From: Balanoglossus misakiensis
Taxonomy: Eukaryota > Hemichordata
Length of the DNA stretch: 64,000 bases
NCBI GenBank assembly: GCA_040954595.2
Contig: CM082588.2
Location: forward strand, 3,224,001-3,288,000
Direction of reading: 5' to 3'
Shown here: positions 53,452 to 64,000 of the stretch, one piece after another
Layout of the letters: each line of letters opens with the position of its first letter
Position numbering within the stretch: the stretch's first letter is position 1
Notes under the pieces: generated by a model
Told to the model about the DNA's origin: nothing
The model's database searches: none
Seen by the model: only the letters and a program-made list of their open reading frames with translations
Translations under genes and position numbers: made by a program

Positions 53452-56400
53452 ATGTTGCATTTCGATCACGTTCTGAAACACCTGCTCGGGGAGTTTGGGC
53501 CTTTCCAGAAACGATGCTTATCCCTGGTCTTCTTGGCTGTCATGCCAACGGGGGCCTCGGTTTTCTCGCTCGTGTTCATGATGGCTGCAACCGCATCTTG
53601 GTGTAGGCTGCCCGTGCCAAATCCGGCGTGGTGCGCTGGGATACCCCTGGACCAATGTGCCGCTATCATTAAGAACCTGACCATACCGAAAGAAATGGTC
53701 TTCGACGGGTGTCAGACGACCGAGGGGTACAGTCGATGTTACCGGTACGATGTTGACTATTCGAACATGTCTCTGAATGATTTTGGTAACATGTCACAGA
53801 TCAAATGTGACACTGGTTATGAGTATGACACGTCACAGTACAAGTCAACCATACCACAAAAAGTGAGTAATGTTATTAACTTTTCAATAAAAGAGTAAAA
53901 ATTGCTGCCTTCCCTATGAAACTCTGCGGCTGACGTCACCATCATGGTTTAAAAACTTAACAAGGTCTCACCGATCAACCAATCGGACAATCAATTAACC
54001 GAGCTCTTTATACAAGAAGTAAATATAGATTGATAATGCAGTAAAAGTTGCGTCTATAAACAGAACAGTCGCACATGTACAGTTCAGACGATATATCGAT
54101 AAATGCTTTTAGTCCTCAAAGGTTAAGAATATTCTTCCGTTTTGCTTCAGTTTGACTTGGTATGTGAAAAGGCCAACCTGGCATCAATAGTGTTTACAAT
54201 CTTCACGGCCGGTGTCATTACAGGCGGCATCTTATTCGGACTATCTGTAGACAGGTAAGGGGACACGATGCAACCTACAAACACGGCCGGTAGATGTAAT
54301 TATTCCCTGGCGAGTTTTGGTTTGGAGTCCAGAATTCCAGGAAGACATGATGTGAAATTGCTCAATACCCTTTTATCATCATTGCAGATTCGGTCGAAGA
54401 AGTTCCATGATTATGGGCGGCCTTCTCCTAGCGACATTCGGACTTATTGGGGCATTCTCAGTCAATTTCACAATGTTTTGTGTGGTGAGATTCCTGGTCG
54501 GTCTCTCCGGATTTGGGTTGTGGATGTCGTCCTTTGTTTACAGTAAGTACTGGTTTAAAGGTACTTGAAGTTATTCGTTGAAATAAATTGATTACAGTTA
54601 GATATGAAACGTTAACTCGTTTCAAAATACTACTCAACGTCTTCATAAGTGTTTCATAGATTGTTGTGTGCGTGTTTTGAGGTCGGGTGCCTCCCTCAAA
54701 ATCACGAGAAGTTTCAAATTCAATTTTGCTGGTGGCAGGGGAAAGTAGTTATATTGTACTGTACTGTACTGTACTGTACTGTACTGTACTGTACTGTACT
54801 GTACTGTACTGTACTGTACTGTACTGTACTGTACTGTACTGTACTGTACTGTACTGTACTGTACTGTACTGTACTGTACTGTACTGTACTGTACTGTACT
54901 GTACTGTACTGTACTGTACATTGCACTGCCCTGTATTGTACAATACTCTGTACCGCATATTGTATTACAATCAGTCACAGAACTATGTGGCCCGTCGAAG
55001 CGTGTAGCTGCTGGAATGATTACCTGTTCAGCATTTGGAGTCGGCTACCTCTTGATGGGGATGTCTGCCTACTTCATCCGTGATTGGTGGGTCTTGCACC
55101 TGGTCGTAGCACTGCCTGGAGTTCTGCTGATCGTTTACTGGTGGTAAGAACAAAGACATTCTTTGATCAAAATTGACAGGAAAGGTGATACTGTAAGGAT
55201 ATCGTATTTGGCTAAACCTCTGTGTTCGTTCGATGGAGAAAAAATATTAAAGTTGTGATTTGTGTGAAAACAGATGGTGAATATCCTGTTTTCTTCTCTG
55301 CTTCCAACAAGACTTTCTACACACGTGAATCGAAAGGAACTGTCGTTTTTCTGACAATCAGTTCCCGAGGCGCATACACCTTAATACACGGATTTCCTCA
55401 AAGTATTTAAATATTTTTTTTCAGGATTTTGCCGGAGTCTCCGCGATGGCTTATTTCTGTGGGGAAACTGGAAGAAGCAGAGAGAGTCATTCGCAAAATT
55501 GGCCGCATCAATAGAGTCGAACTCCCCAAAAATCTGTACGATCAATCTTGGAATCCTAGCAAGCTAGAAGTTGACACGGTAACCTGAGTATTGTTGAACC
55601 ATAAAATGACTATTATTGTTTTGAAAAATATTTTATATCTCTTCTTGAAATGTTGGGGATCGGCTCCTAATTTGAAACATGTTTGAAACACATTTTATGA
55701 TCATATCGTGACATTTAAAAATTATCATAAACTATTATAATCAACAGGATAATTTTGAAAGTCATGGAAAGAATGGCGTGATAGATTTATTCCGATTTCC
55801 AAATACGAGGAAAAGGACCTTGATTCTCAGCTACATATGGTAAGAGAACATCACTTCGTAATAACATTATATTATTGTGGCATGACATTTTAAGGCAATA
55901 AATTCATCGCAAAGGGAAATTTCAGCTGACAGTTTGACTATTTTCTCGACAGGTTTGTCGTTTCTCTCGTTTACTTTGCGGTCTCCCTGCACACTTCGGA
56001 TGTTGGCGGTGATGCCTACATCAGCACGGTTATATCCGCGTCTGTGGAGATACCAGCGCCGCTGATGGCGATCTACATCACTAACAGCAAGAGGATTGGC
56101 CGACGCTTTGCCGTGCTGGCTTCTCTCTTGATGTCTGCCGCTGCTTGCTTTGTGTTTCCGTTTATACCCAAGTGTAAGATTTAAAAGCTTCATGTACGAC
56201 ACTTCATACAAAATACCAAAATCTTTGAAAGCAAAAGCATTTTCGCTAAACCTCTTGCCCTTTGTACATTTTTATCCTTGGCTGTTATAGGAACATACTG
56301 GACATGAATTATGTTTCAGAAGTTATTACAACTTGAAGGACGTGCCATCCATATTATTTAAACATGATTTATGGTAATAAGTAACTGGTAAACTTGAAAT

Positions 56401-57216
56401 AATCCTTCTCCAGGTGGTGACATTGTCTGGATTGGTATTGCTACCCTCATGCTGGGTAAAGTTGGTGTTTTGCTGGCATTTGATATCATTTACGTGTACA
56501 CTGGCGAGGTGTATCCGACTGTACTCAGGTAAGAATGCAATATTTCTTTTTTTTTGCACCAACTATATTTATAGGCATATAACTACAACTGAAATGTGGA
56601 TTAGTTATGAATAATTATCATGTGTTGACTGTATATATTGATTTCCCCAGATCCACTGGTGTTGGAGTGTGTGCAATAATTGGCCAGACCGGGGGTCTTC
56701 TTGCATCACAGGCTTTGCTGCTGCAACAAGTGTGGCCACCCCTCACCTTTGTGCTGTTCGGCATTCTGACAACCGTTGCAGCACTTGTAGTGCTTCCCCT
56801 GCCCGAAACACGTGGGAAAAAAATGCCAGAGACCATGAAGGAAGGGGAAAATGTCGGCATGTGAGTCCCAATCCACAAATACATTAAATTGCTTGAAATG
56901 TATTCGCATCACTGAAATCTAACAAAACATGTTTCTGCTTGCCTTGTTTGATGTCCGTGGCTGCTTTGCAGTAGTAGACTCAAACCTTGCAAATTTTTGT
57001 ATGTCAGCACAGACTGAAATGATCACCTAGAAATGACAACTTACCCCTCTCTGTCTAATTTCTTCCCCATTTAGCACACCATGTAAACTGGAGAAAAATG
57101 ACAACACCGAGAAAGGAATACACAAAAGCCCACAGGATGCCATTCAACTGAATGCTGATGAAACTTCAGTGAGGCAAGACGAAGATACTAGTTCGAAATT
57201 GACAAACTCAGTTTGA
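53452..57216 (+). CDS. SLC22-family organic ion transporter, 10 coding exons
   Basis: Exons: 53452-53862, 54151-54254, 54388-54542, 54981-55143, 55425-55578, 55748-55839, 55953-56173, 56414-56528, 56651-56860, 57075-57216. All introns are GT-AG and phases agree; 1,767 nt, 588 aa. Major facilitator superfamily, 12-helix plasma-membrane carrier for organic cations, zwitterions or anions. Family marks: GEFGPFQKR before helix 1; a large Cys-containing, N-glycosylated loop after helix 1 (about 45-135); FDLVCEKANL opening helix 2; DRFGRR (171-176) in loop 2-3; PESPRWL (281-287) after helix 6; PETRG (523-527) after helix 12. The C-tail is acidic and charged. The ATG at 53452 has a purine at -3 and lies 7 nt after a good acceptor, implying an upstream 5' UTR exon. 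The substrate cannot be told; OCT/OCTN-like is my best guess. It converges on OTC, whose stop codon lies about 330 bp away. Confidence 0.93.
54755..54919. repeat. (TACTG)33 pentanucleotide microsatellite in SLC22 intron 3
   Basis: About 165 bp of uninterrupted TACTG (CAGTA on the other strand), 60 bp upstream of the exon 4 acceptor. Degenerate units continue to about 54955. It keeps all frames open (YCTVL or QYSTV peptides), which are artefacts. Confidence 0.97.
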
Positions 57217-57545
57217 GTGGAAAAATGACAGTGCATATCGATTTCTAAGCACTGAATGTCATTTCATCACACCATTCACTGATTGATATTATATTGTTAT
57301 TTAATTTTTTTGCTCCAATGTGTATACACTAGAGTCTAAAGACAATATATGAGTTATATGGTCCAGGTTGGGTGTTAATTTAATGGGTGGGTGATGGGGA
57401 AACGTGCAACAAAAAGACTATCACTAATTGACTAGTTTGTTCGTTGATGAATTTGATTCATCTTGTATTATCTGTATGTCAAGTACAAGTATGTGAAGAC
57501 ATATTGCCAATTTCCCACCAATGACTAGAGTTGGTTTCGAACCAC
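57217..57545. other. Convergent 3' region of SLC22 and OTC
   Basis: 329 bp separate the two stop codons, so the 3' UTRs must be short or overlap. A minus-strand ATTAAA (about 57299-57304) could serve OTC. No clear AATAAA for SLC22 was seen. Confidence 0.5.
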
Positions 57546-60124
57546 TCAGAATCTTGGTTTCGGAGTTGTGGGAACGTGGTCTGCCAGCAGGGAGAGCATC
57601 ACAGCCTGTAACAGTGAAACAGAGAAATGTTTTTTTGAATGTTATTATATTCACCAGGAAATACACAGTCTGAAAAATTGGCCAAGAGTGACAGAGGTGA
57701 ACATGACCAGACAAAACAACAGACACTCACCATAACGGTCCACTTTCTGTTCTCAGCCTCTTGCCAGACAAGGGATCTTTCACTGTAAAACACTTCATCA
57801 TCCACTTCTTCTGGTTTTCTTGGTAGACAGTGCAAGAAGCACCAGTCCGCACTGGCAACTTCACCCATCTGCAATGAAAGTGAAAATATATTTCACCATG
57901 AGCAGATGAATATACCACCATAGACAATAGAAGATACCATATACATGCATATGGAGATATGAATCTGTTTTTTTTTTAACAAGTGAATCTTAACATTTAT
58001 TGTGGATCTATAGAACTTGCATACCTTTTTATTGACCTGGTACCCTGCGAATGATTTGAGCCTAGCAGCTTTCTCTTCTTCTTGTCCCATGCTTATCCAT
58101 GTGTCTGTTACTATGGCGTCGACCTTTTGACAAGCTTCCATGGGGTCATGGGTCAAGTAAAGCTGGGTTCCATGCTGGTGTACAAGCAAAAGAGAAGTAC
58201 AGTATGTAAAACCATAACCATGGTTGTGAATCATCATAATTTGTATATGCAAGCCCCTACTGTGATTATACATTGTGGTAGGCCAGTCTCAATAAATTGC
58301 AGCAGTATGTTTGAAACTGATTAATATCCAGTTTGGATAAAACAAACTGATGATACCAACCTCATGACAAATCTTCTTTGCATCTTCAATCACCTTCGAA
58401 TCTGGTTCATAACCCTTACAAGGAAAGACAGTCAAAGTAAATATCAATTTGGTACATATGCACTATGCAATGCTGTAAGCATAGGAAATGTATCTCTGCC
58501 CTCAGGGCAGACTGGTCATTGAAACTCCACACATTTCAAGCTCGATGCCTTTCATCAAGTTACAGACCATCTGAACATGTACATTTAGAGAGCTGATATT
58601 ACCTTGGGTGTTGCCGCCTTGACATTCATCCCTAGTTTTGGTGCACCCATCATAATAGAGTGCAATATATTGTTACCATCTCCCACCCAGCCAATTGTAC
58701 GTCCAGAAAGGCCGTGGAAGTGTTCCTGATGAGGAAAGAAAATCATGGGGTATAGTTTAGTATGCCATGATGTACACTGTAATACAAAGTAACAACCACT
58801 CTGCCAACCATATGAATGCATGTGTGATGAATGTTTGAGTTTGACAGAGTGAGAAACTCTTACCTGAAGTGTTTGAAAGTCTGCAAGTATTTGAAGAGGA
58901 TGGTACAGATCTGACAGTCCACTGACAACAGGTACTGAAGAATATTCTGCCAATGTATCCAAGTCTGACTGACCATACACCCTGGCTAAAATCAAATCTG
59001 TGAACCTACACAGAACTCTAGAGCAAAATTTAATAAAAAGATATTTGTCAATTTTTGATGTAGATCAATGCACCTCAAACAAAAACTGGTTCCCGGCAAT
59101 CTGAACTGGTACATGTATGCTAGTATAATATGACCTTCACTATGTTCCACAGTACGAATGAAATCGACATCTAGTTTTGAAGTGTGTTTATTATGCAAAT
59201 ATACCTTGCAGAATCAGCAATAGTTTCATTGACACCAAGGTGAATGTCATCAGTGGAGAGAAAACAGCCATGTCCTCCCAAAGAGTGTATGCCTGAAAAA
59301 GACAGTCAAATCATGAGTAGAAACATATAAACTTTCACATAAGAATCTCAGGGTGGTCAGATAAAAGATAGATCGTCTTGGAATGGCCAGCAATCATTGA
59401 GAAAAGCCACACCTGTTTCTGTTGACAGTCTTGTTCTTGTGCTCCTCTTCTGAAAAATCATTGCGATGGATTTCCCCAACAGGGGCTGATAGATTTCCTT
59501 CTCAACTTTGATCCTCTGCTTCAGATCAGCAGCAACCCACAACAAATGCTGGATCTCACTGGCTGTGAAATCCTTCAAGGTCAAGAAGTCCCTGCCCTTC
59601 AGAGATGGCAAGTCACGGGAACCTCTGTGAAGAAAAATACACTTTCATTTAATTACACTTCGGGATAATGGTCACAGATATTGACATGTTCAACCAAGAC
59701 ATATGTATTCATGTCAAATTTTGGTTTGTGCGAGAGAGATCCATATACTTTGAAGTTGGAAGACATAAGTGAACCTTGAAGATGAAAGAACTATTCATTG
59801 CTATTGCTGTAAATTGTAATCATGGACTTACAAGCTACATCCATGTTGTCAATTGCAATGTAACAACAGGCTGAAACGTGATTATAGAACCATGCATATT
59901 CGTCCCTCGTCAAAGTAGCCTTGAACACTAAACAAATTACTAAACTGATCACAGCAAGGATGGCTTTCTACATATCTGTATGCGCTAAAAACAATATTCA
60001 CTTACTGTCCAGCCAGATCTCCGTGATAGTACATACACCCAACATGTTTCTGCACACAGATTCTTTTCGGCACGAAGATGCTTCGAGCGCCCACACTTAA
60101 AACTCTTGTCGCAACCTTAGACAT
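57546..60124 (-). CDS. OTC: Ornithine carbamoyltransferase, mitochondrial, 9 exons
   Basis: Exons: 60124-60006, 59624-59413, 59292-59205, 59017-58864, 58725-58603, 58414-58361, 58174-58025, 57868-57731, 57605-57546. Phases agree throughout; 1,098 nt, 365 aa (human enzyme 354). It makes citrulline from carbamoyl phosphate and ornithine in the mitochondrial matrix (urea cycle). The first 35-40 residues are Arg/Lys/Ser-rich without acids until Asp36, as in a transit peptide. Active-site motifs are intact: STRTR (101-105) and HPLQ (179-182) for carbamoyl phosphate, DTWISMG (274-280) for ornithine, HCLP (313-316). The start ATG at 60124 has G at -3; the frame upstream has only a TTG. Exon 4 begins at 59017; starting it later would lose the conserved block before LARVYGQSD. 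Two donors are GTTGG/GTATA-type but still GT. It is head to head with RPGR. Looks catalytically competent. Confidence 0.97.
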
Positions 60125-60586
60125 AGCGTCGCACGGTGCAGGTAGAAAAACAGCTTGATTATTAAACGATCGGCAAATGCTGGAAGGCAACGGGACTTCT
60201 CTCGTTCTGATCTGAAGATTATACTGCAGCCAATCTGTGATGTGACCTTGCGTGAACCTTCTAATCTGTCCGACGCGTGCTTGTTTCAGCAGCTGACCTC
60301 AAATGTTTATCTTTGAGGTCAAAGGTTACAGCCCACTTTCAGTTATTCTATAACGCAGACTTATTCGTGTGATTAAATATGTGATAAAATATGGCGATTT
60401 TAAATGGAGATAAAATGACTTCAAATGTGGATGAAATAGCAAGAAATTAACGAGCAACATACGATAGGGGCCGTACCATCTGAAATATCGCAATTTCACG
60501 CCTTTCAAAGTCAAAATCGCGTGAGATCTAAAAATGGGGAATTACATCCGGGTACTTCGCGTGCTTCAAGTTGTGTACATCTGAAC
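60125..60586. promoter_or_regulatory. Shared bidirectional promoter interval of OTC and RPGR
   Basis: 462 bp separate the two divergent start codons, so both promoters and 5' UTRs must lie here unless upstream non-coding exons exist. No TATA box is obvious in either direction. Nuclear-receptor half-sites occur at 60243-60250 (TGACCTTG), 60294-60299 (TGACCT) and the DR1 at 60316-60328. Confidence 0.7.
60316..60328 (+). promoter_or_regulatory. DR1 nuclear receptor element (HNF4/RXR/COUP type)
   Basis: AGGTCA-A-AGGTTA is a direct repeat with one-base spacing, one mismatch from the ideal. With TGACCTC at 60294-60300 it also forms an everted pair. HNF4 is known to drive mammalian OTC in liver, so a DR1 about 190 bp upstream of the OTC ATG fits. 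Function is inferred. Confidence 0.45.
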
Positions 60587-63500
60587 ATGGCGACCGACGA
60601 CGACGATATACCAGGTAAGAAAATAAGGAAATGCGAAGAGTTTTGTTAATTTCACTATAATCTAATTGTTCTACATGAGTATGCGATACAGGTATGGGTG
60701 TCCGATCGCTTATGCGCGCGACGGATCAGCTGGTAGCGGAGAGTAAATCATGAAGTTATAAACATGGTCGCTACTCGGTTAGCGTCCCTTGCAACAGGAG
60801 TGTCATGATGAGCCGCAGTTCCGTTACCCCTGTCTAGTCCCAGCAAGCTAACGATCGCGTTGGCGCAGTTAAATGATTTTTTTCTCACGATGTGGAAAGG
60901 CATCGGGGGTTCTATACGGTATGCCACGATCGTCTGTTCATCGACATTTCGCCCGAATAACTGACTACATAGTGTCCAAAAGGTCAATACCATAAACGTA
61001 CCCAAGGACCACGTTCATTGCACTCGTAATGTACATGTTTGTATAGCGGTATGTACAGGGTCGTTCCAGTAGAGTAGATTTGCATGACAGTGTCCTGATT
61101 TCACTGTGCTTTTACCAACTGAGTGACAGGAAGAATTTGCCACAGCATTGTCATGCATGATACATTCACAAACCTGACAAGGTGAACAAATAAAATTATG
61201 GAATGCCTAGTAATAATATCCTGAGGACTGAAAAGATAAAATAAATTTAGGAGCTTGCTTTAATCATATACCCTAGAGAAAGGGTCTATGCTTTAATAAC
61301 TATTCGCCCCCTCCCTGTGTAACACAATTTATAATCATCCCATTGGTTATAAAATTCCAGTCAGCCTGTTGTAAAGAAGAACCTCGTCACTGATAATCAG
61401 TTTGCTGAAGTGTGTGTACAGTTGCTAGGTTTTGGGGTTATGCTAGCATCTTGACAACAAGAACTATTCGTTGTTGTTGGTACATGTATTAGTACAAATG
61501 TATTCTTAAGATGGGTTTTTAATTAGTATTGAAGTCCAGTATCTGCCTTTGATTTGAAGACACTGTGCCATTATATACCGTCTCAGTCAGTGCTCCACAC
61601 AGAGAATTAAATTAAAGACTTAGACTGTCGACCTTTACACTTTATTTATGAGAAAGCAATATATATCAATCATAAAAGTTAATCAGATAGCATTGTTATG
61701 CAAATTATCAAATACTGTATCTTAAATTCCTGGTGACAACGTCTCCAATAAATTATGTGGCTAATTGGCTGTCTTTTGTGTTGAAGTGACACACCTAGAT
61801 GTATGTATCTGTGATCTTCTGCATATAATGTATATGTGCTTGCATGGAAGAGGAAGTACTGATGTAAAATATTGTTTGTGCATTGAGTGGGTGCAATTTA
61901 TTGTACTTTGCTAAATGCAAAGTGTGCATTGTTGTTCTGTCTGCTAATTGATCCCTGTGGGTGAAGTCTGGAAGGCGGGGATTAGGGAAGTCATATAGAT
62001 AATACACGTCCCATATGTGTACCTGGACATATAAACATTTCATTTTCAGGTTTTAATTTTCTTTTGTCCTGTCAAAAATTATATCACAAGGGAAAAAAAT
62101 GAGGCTTATTGTTGATGAGTTCTGTGCATGCAGTCTATTATTCGCCTATTACATGTGTAATCTCTATGATGATCAGAAGATTTCATTATGTAAAACAATC
62201 ATCGATAATCAGTACGGTCTCACTCTGCCTTTCACAGAAACTGGAGCCATATTCACATATGGTAAGAGTAGGTTTGCGGACAATTTACCCAGCAAGTTCT
62301 GGATCCGAAATGACAGAGCAATCACCATATCTTGCGGAGATGAACACTCCGCCATCATCACAGGTATGTGTGAACAGAAAGGACCATGCTAACTCTGTAT
62401 CTGAATAGGGCTAATGATAATTACAGTACATGTGATTGGCACTATTGTTTGGTAGCCTGTGCTATTCTTTCTGCAGAAACCATCCAACTGTCTAAAAAAG
62501 ATTTTATTGTCCTATTTTTTCAGAATCAGGTCGTCTTTATACATTTGGCGCCAACGACTGGGGACAACTCGGACTCGGTCACATGAAACCAACCAACAAA
62601 CCAGGATGTGTCAAAAGTGAGTATTGGTAATCAATCACAACTTGGTTACCAAGTGCTTGTCTTTGGTCATTGCTGCTTTTGAAATGATCCCTAGCAATGA
62701 CAACTGACAAGCACACTCAGACAATAAAATAACTTGCATACACTGTGTATGCTTGGCAGTTCAGTTTGCATTAAAAATACTTGACTGCTCTCATTGCACA
62801 TACAAACATTCGTGTGTGAGCCTCAACTGTACATGAAACTCATCATCAAATTACTTATTAATGTAATTTTAATCTGAAATACACAACGCATATCTCTGCA
62901 ATCAGATGGCTTGCAGCTATATGTATGTTCTGTACATGTGAATGAGATACAGTATACTGAATTACAGGAATTGATAGGTAATGACTGTTCTCCTTTCTGT
63001 TGCCAGCTCTGAAGCAAGAAGGAGTGAAACTAGTAGCATGTGGGCGATCACACACTGTTGTCAGTACTAAAGCTGGCCGATTGTATGCCTTTGGTGCCGG
63101 TTCAGATGGCCAACTGGGCATAGGGGGCCAGCGTGACTGCAATTCACCTCAACTCATAGAATCGCTACCGGAACAAGAATACAAAGTTTTGTCGGCAGGG
63201 ACTGACCACTCAGCAGCTCTTACAAGTGAGTGTGTCTCTGTTACTATTTTCACACCAATGCCCAGGTTTGCACTGGAGTATAATGTATTAACCCTTTCAC
63301 CACCATGGTTTAGTCTGACTCCATTGTTCTCAATGGTAATGTCGGACCGCTATACAGGAAAATGGGGTGAAAGGGTTAAGGATGTGTGTACACTGCAAAA
63401 ACATTGAATGTGTCTATTCACATGGAATGACCTTCTGGTTTCATTGCAGCTGATGGAAAATTATACATTTGGGGTAACGGTGGTGAGGGTCAGCTCGGCT

Positions 63501-63897
63501 TGGGAGACACAGAGAGTGTAGAAACCCCTACAGAACTCAAAATGGATTCACCTGTTAGGTGGGTGTCCTGCGGGTACTACCATACAGCAATAGTTACAGG
63601 TAAGTAAGACTGGCTGGATATATGTTTCATCCACAAAAAACACTGCACATTTGCAGTTAAGACAACCATCCTGCTTTCGAATGTTTATGTGAATTGTATC
63701 GTGTAATCTCTTTACTATTTTTGGATCTGTTTGAACAGAGGACGGTAAACTTTACACTTTTGGCGAGAGAGAATTCGGCAAACTGGGTCTGAAGAGTGAC
63801 CAAATGGAGGAAATCTCCAAACCAACACACGTCGACTCAATAAAGGAGCCTGTCAAAATGGTGGCATGTGGGGGTGGCCATACAGCTGTTATTACAG
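60587..63897 (+). CDS. RPGR: RPGR-type RCC1-repeat protein, 5' part (truncated by window end)
   Basis: Exons: 60587-60614, 62238-62363, 62524-62616, 63007-63225, 63450-63599, 63739-63897; the last seen donor is GTTGGT at 63898 and the gene continues past 64000. Every intron seen is phase 1 and GT-AG. A short acidic start (M-A-T-D-D-D-D) is followed by RCC1 propeller blades, each with the xACG-H-xxxT and G-x-LYxFG-x-N-xxGQLGLG signatures. The opening [10 protein letters not shown], then [10 protein letters not shown] and CGDEHSA, match the RPGR N-terminus better than RCC1 or HERC proteins. RPGR acts at the ciliary transition zone, binding RPGRIP1 and delta-type prenyl-binding protein through this propeller. 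The 1.6-kb first intron has no further exon I can support. The C-terminal region (repeat-rich in vertebrates) is outside the window. Head to head with OTC. Confidence 0.92.
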
Positions 63898-64000
63898 GTT
63901 GGTAACTTCCTCTGGAGAAAACTGGTTTTTCACTGATCAGCAGACAGCGATGCAACTTCTTAACAAATCTTTATGTGGATATAAATGGTTGCATGTCAAT

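Noticed and set aside
54643-55083. Tyr-Cys-Thr-Val-Leu and Gln-Tyr-Ser-Thr-Val repeat proteins over the TACTG tract
   Set aside because: The tract lies in an SLC22 intron with clear donor and acceptor; the pentamer simply lacks stops.
59357-59412. Coding extension after OTC exon 2 (reading through the donor)
   Set aside because: The conserved TETG..GGHGCF sequence resumes in the next exon when the GT at 59412 is used; the read-through residues do not fit the family.
60125-60190. Extending OTC upstream to 60190
   Set aside because: That start is a TTG codon. The ATG at 60124 gives a normal transit peptide and a length close to the family.

Overview
This 64 kb window is metazoan nuclear DNA. 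Its genes are split by GT-AG introns, there are long AT-leaning stretches without genes, and microsatellites are abundant. Gene content (ornithine carbamoyltransferase beside an RPGR-type RCC1 protein, an SLC22 transporter, an M1 aminopeptidase, a somatostatin-type receptor) points to an invertebrate deuterostome such as a hemichordate, cephalochordate or echinoderm; a lophotrochozoan is not excluded. The species cannot be fixed from the sequence alone.

Layout: 1-20.6 kb has no gene I can support. It holds trinucleotide and tetranucleotide tracts, a fold-back (MITE-like) element at 4.2-4.6 kb, a 24-bp minisatellite with palindromic units at 12.5 kb, and a pair of diverged inverted repeats at 16.2/17.2 kb. 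An intronless rhodopsin-family GPCR of somatostatin/allatostatin-C/opioid type lies on the minus strand at 20.6-21.8 kb. Then comes a 3.57 kb strand-asymmetric TG/GGGTG array (23.18-26.74 kb), followed by 12 kb without a recognisable gene.

The right 25 kb is gene-dense. An 18-exon M1 aminopeptidase (minus, 39.0-47.3 kb) reconstructs in frame to 988 aa. A second exon at 50.4-51.2 kb encodes another complete tail, membrane anchor and start of the ectodomain; it ends in the same splice phase and has its own promoter-like sequences, so it looks like an alternative first exon. Next are a 10-exon SLC22-type transporter (plus, 588 aa), a 9-exon mitochondrial OTC (minus, 365 aa) and the 5' part of RPGR (plus, at least six exons, running off the window).

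SLC22 and OTC converge tail to tail. OTC and RPGR are head to head with 462 bp between their start codons. As I recall the human X chromosome, OTC and RPGR are adjacent and head to head there too, so this looks like ancient conserved microsynteny with a shared promoter. That interval contains nuclear-receptor motifs, including a DR1 (HNF4-type) site. All exon models were built by reading codons across splice sites and checking phase; no transcript or database evidence was available.
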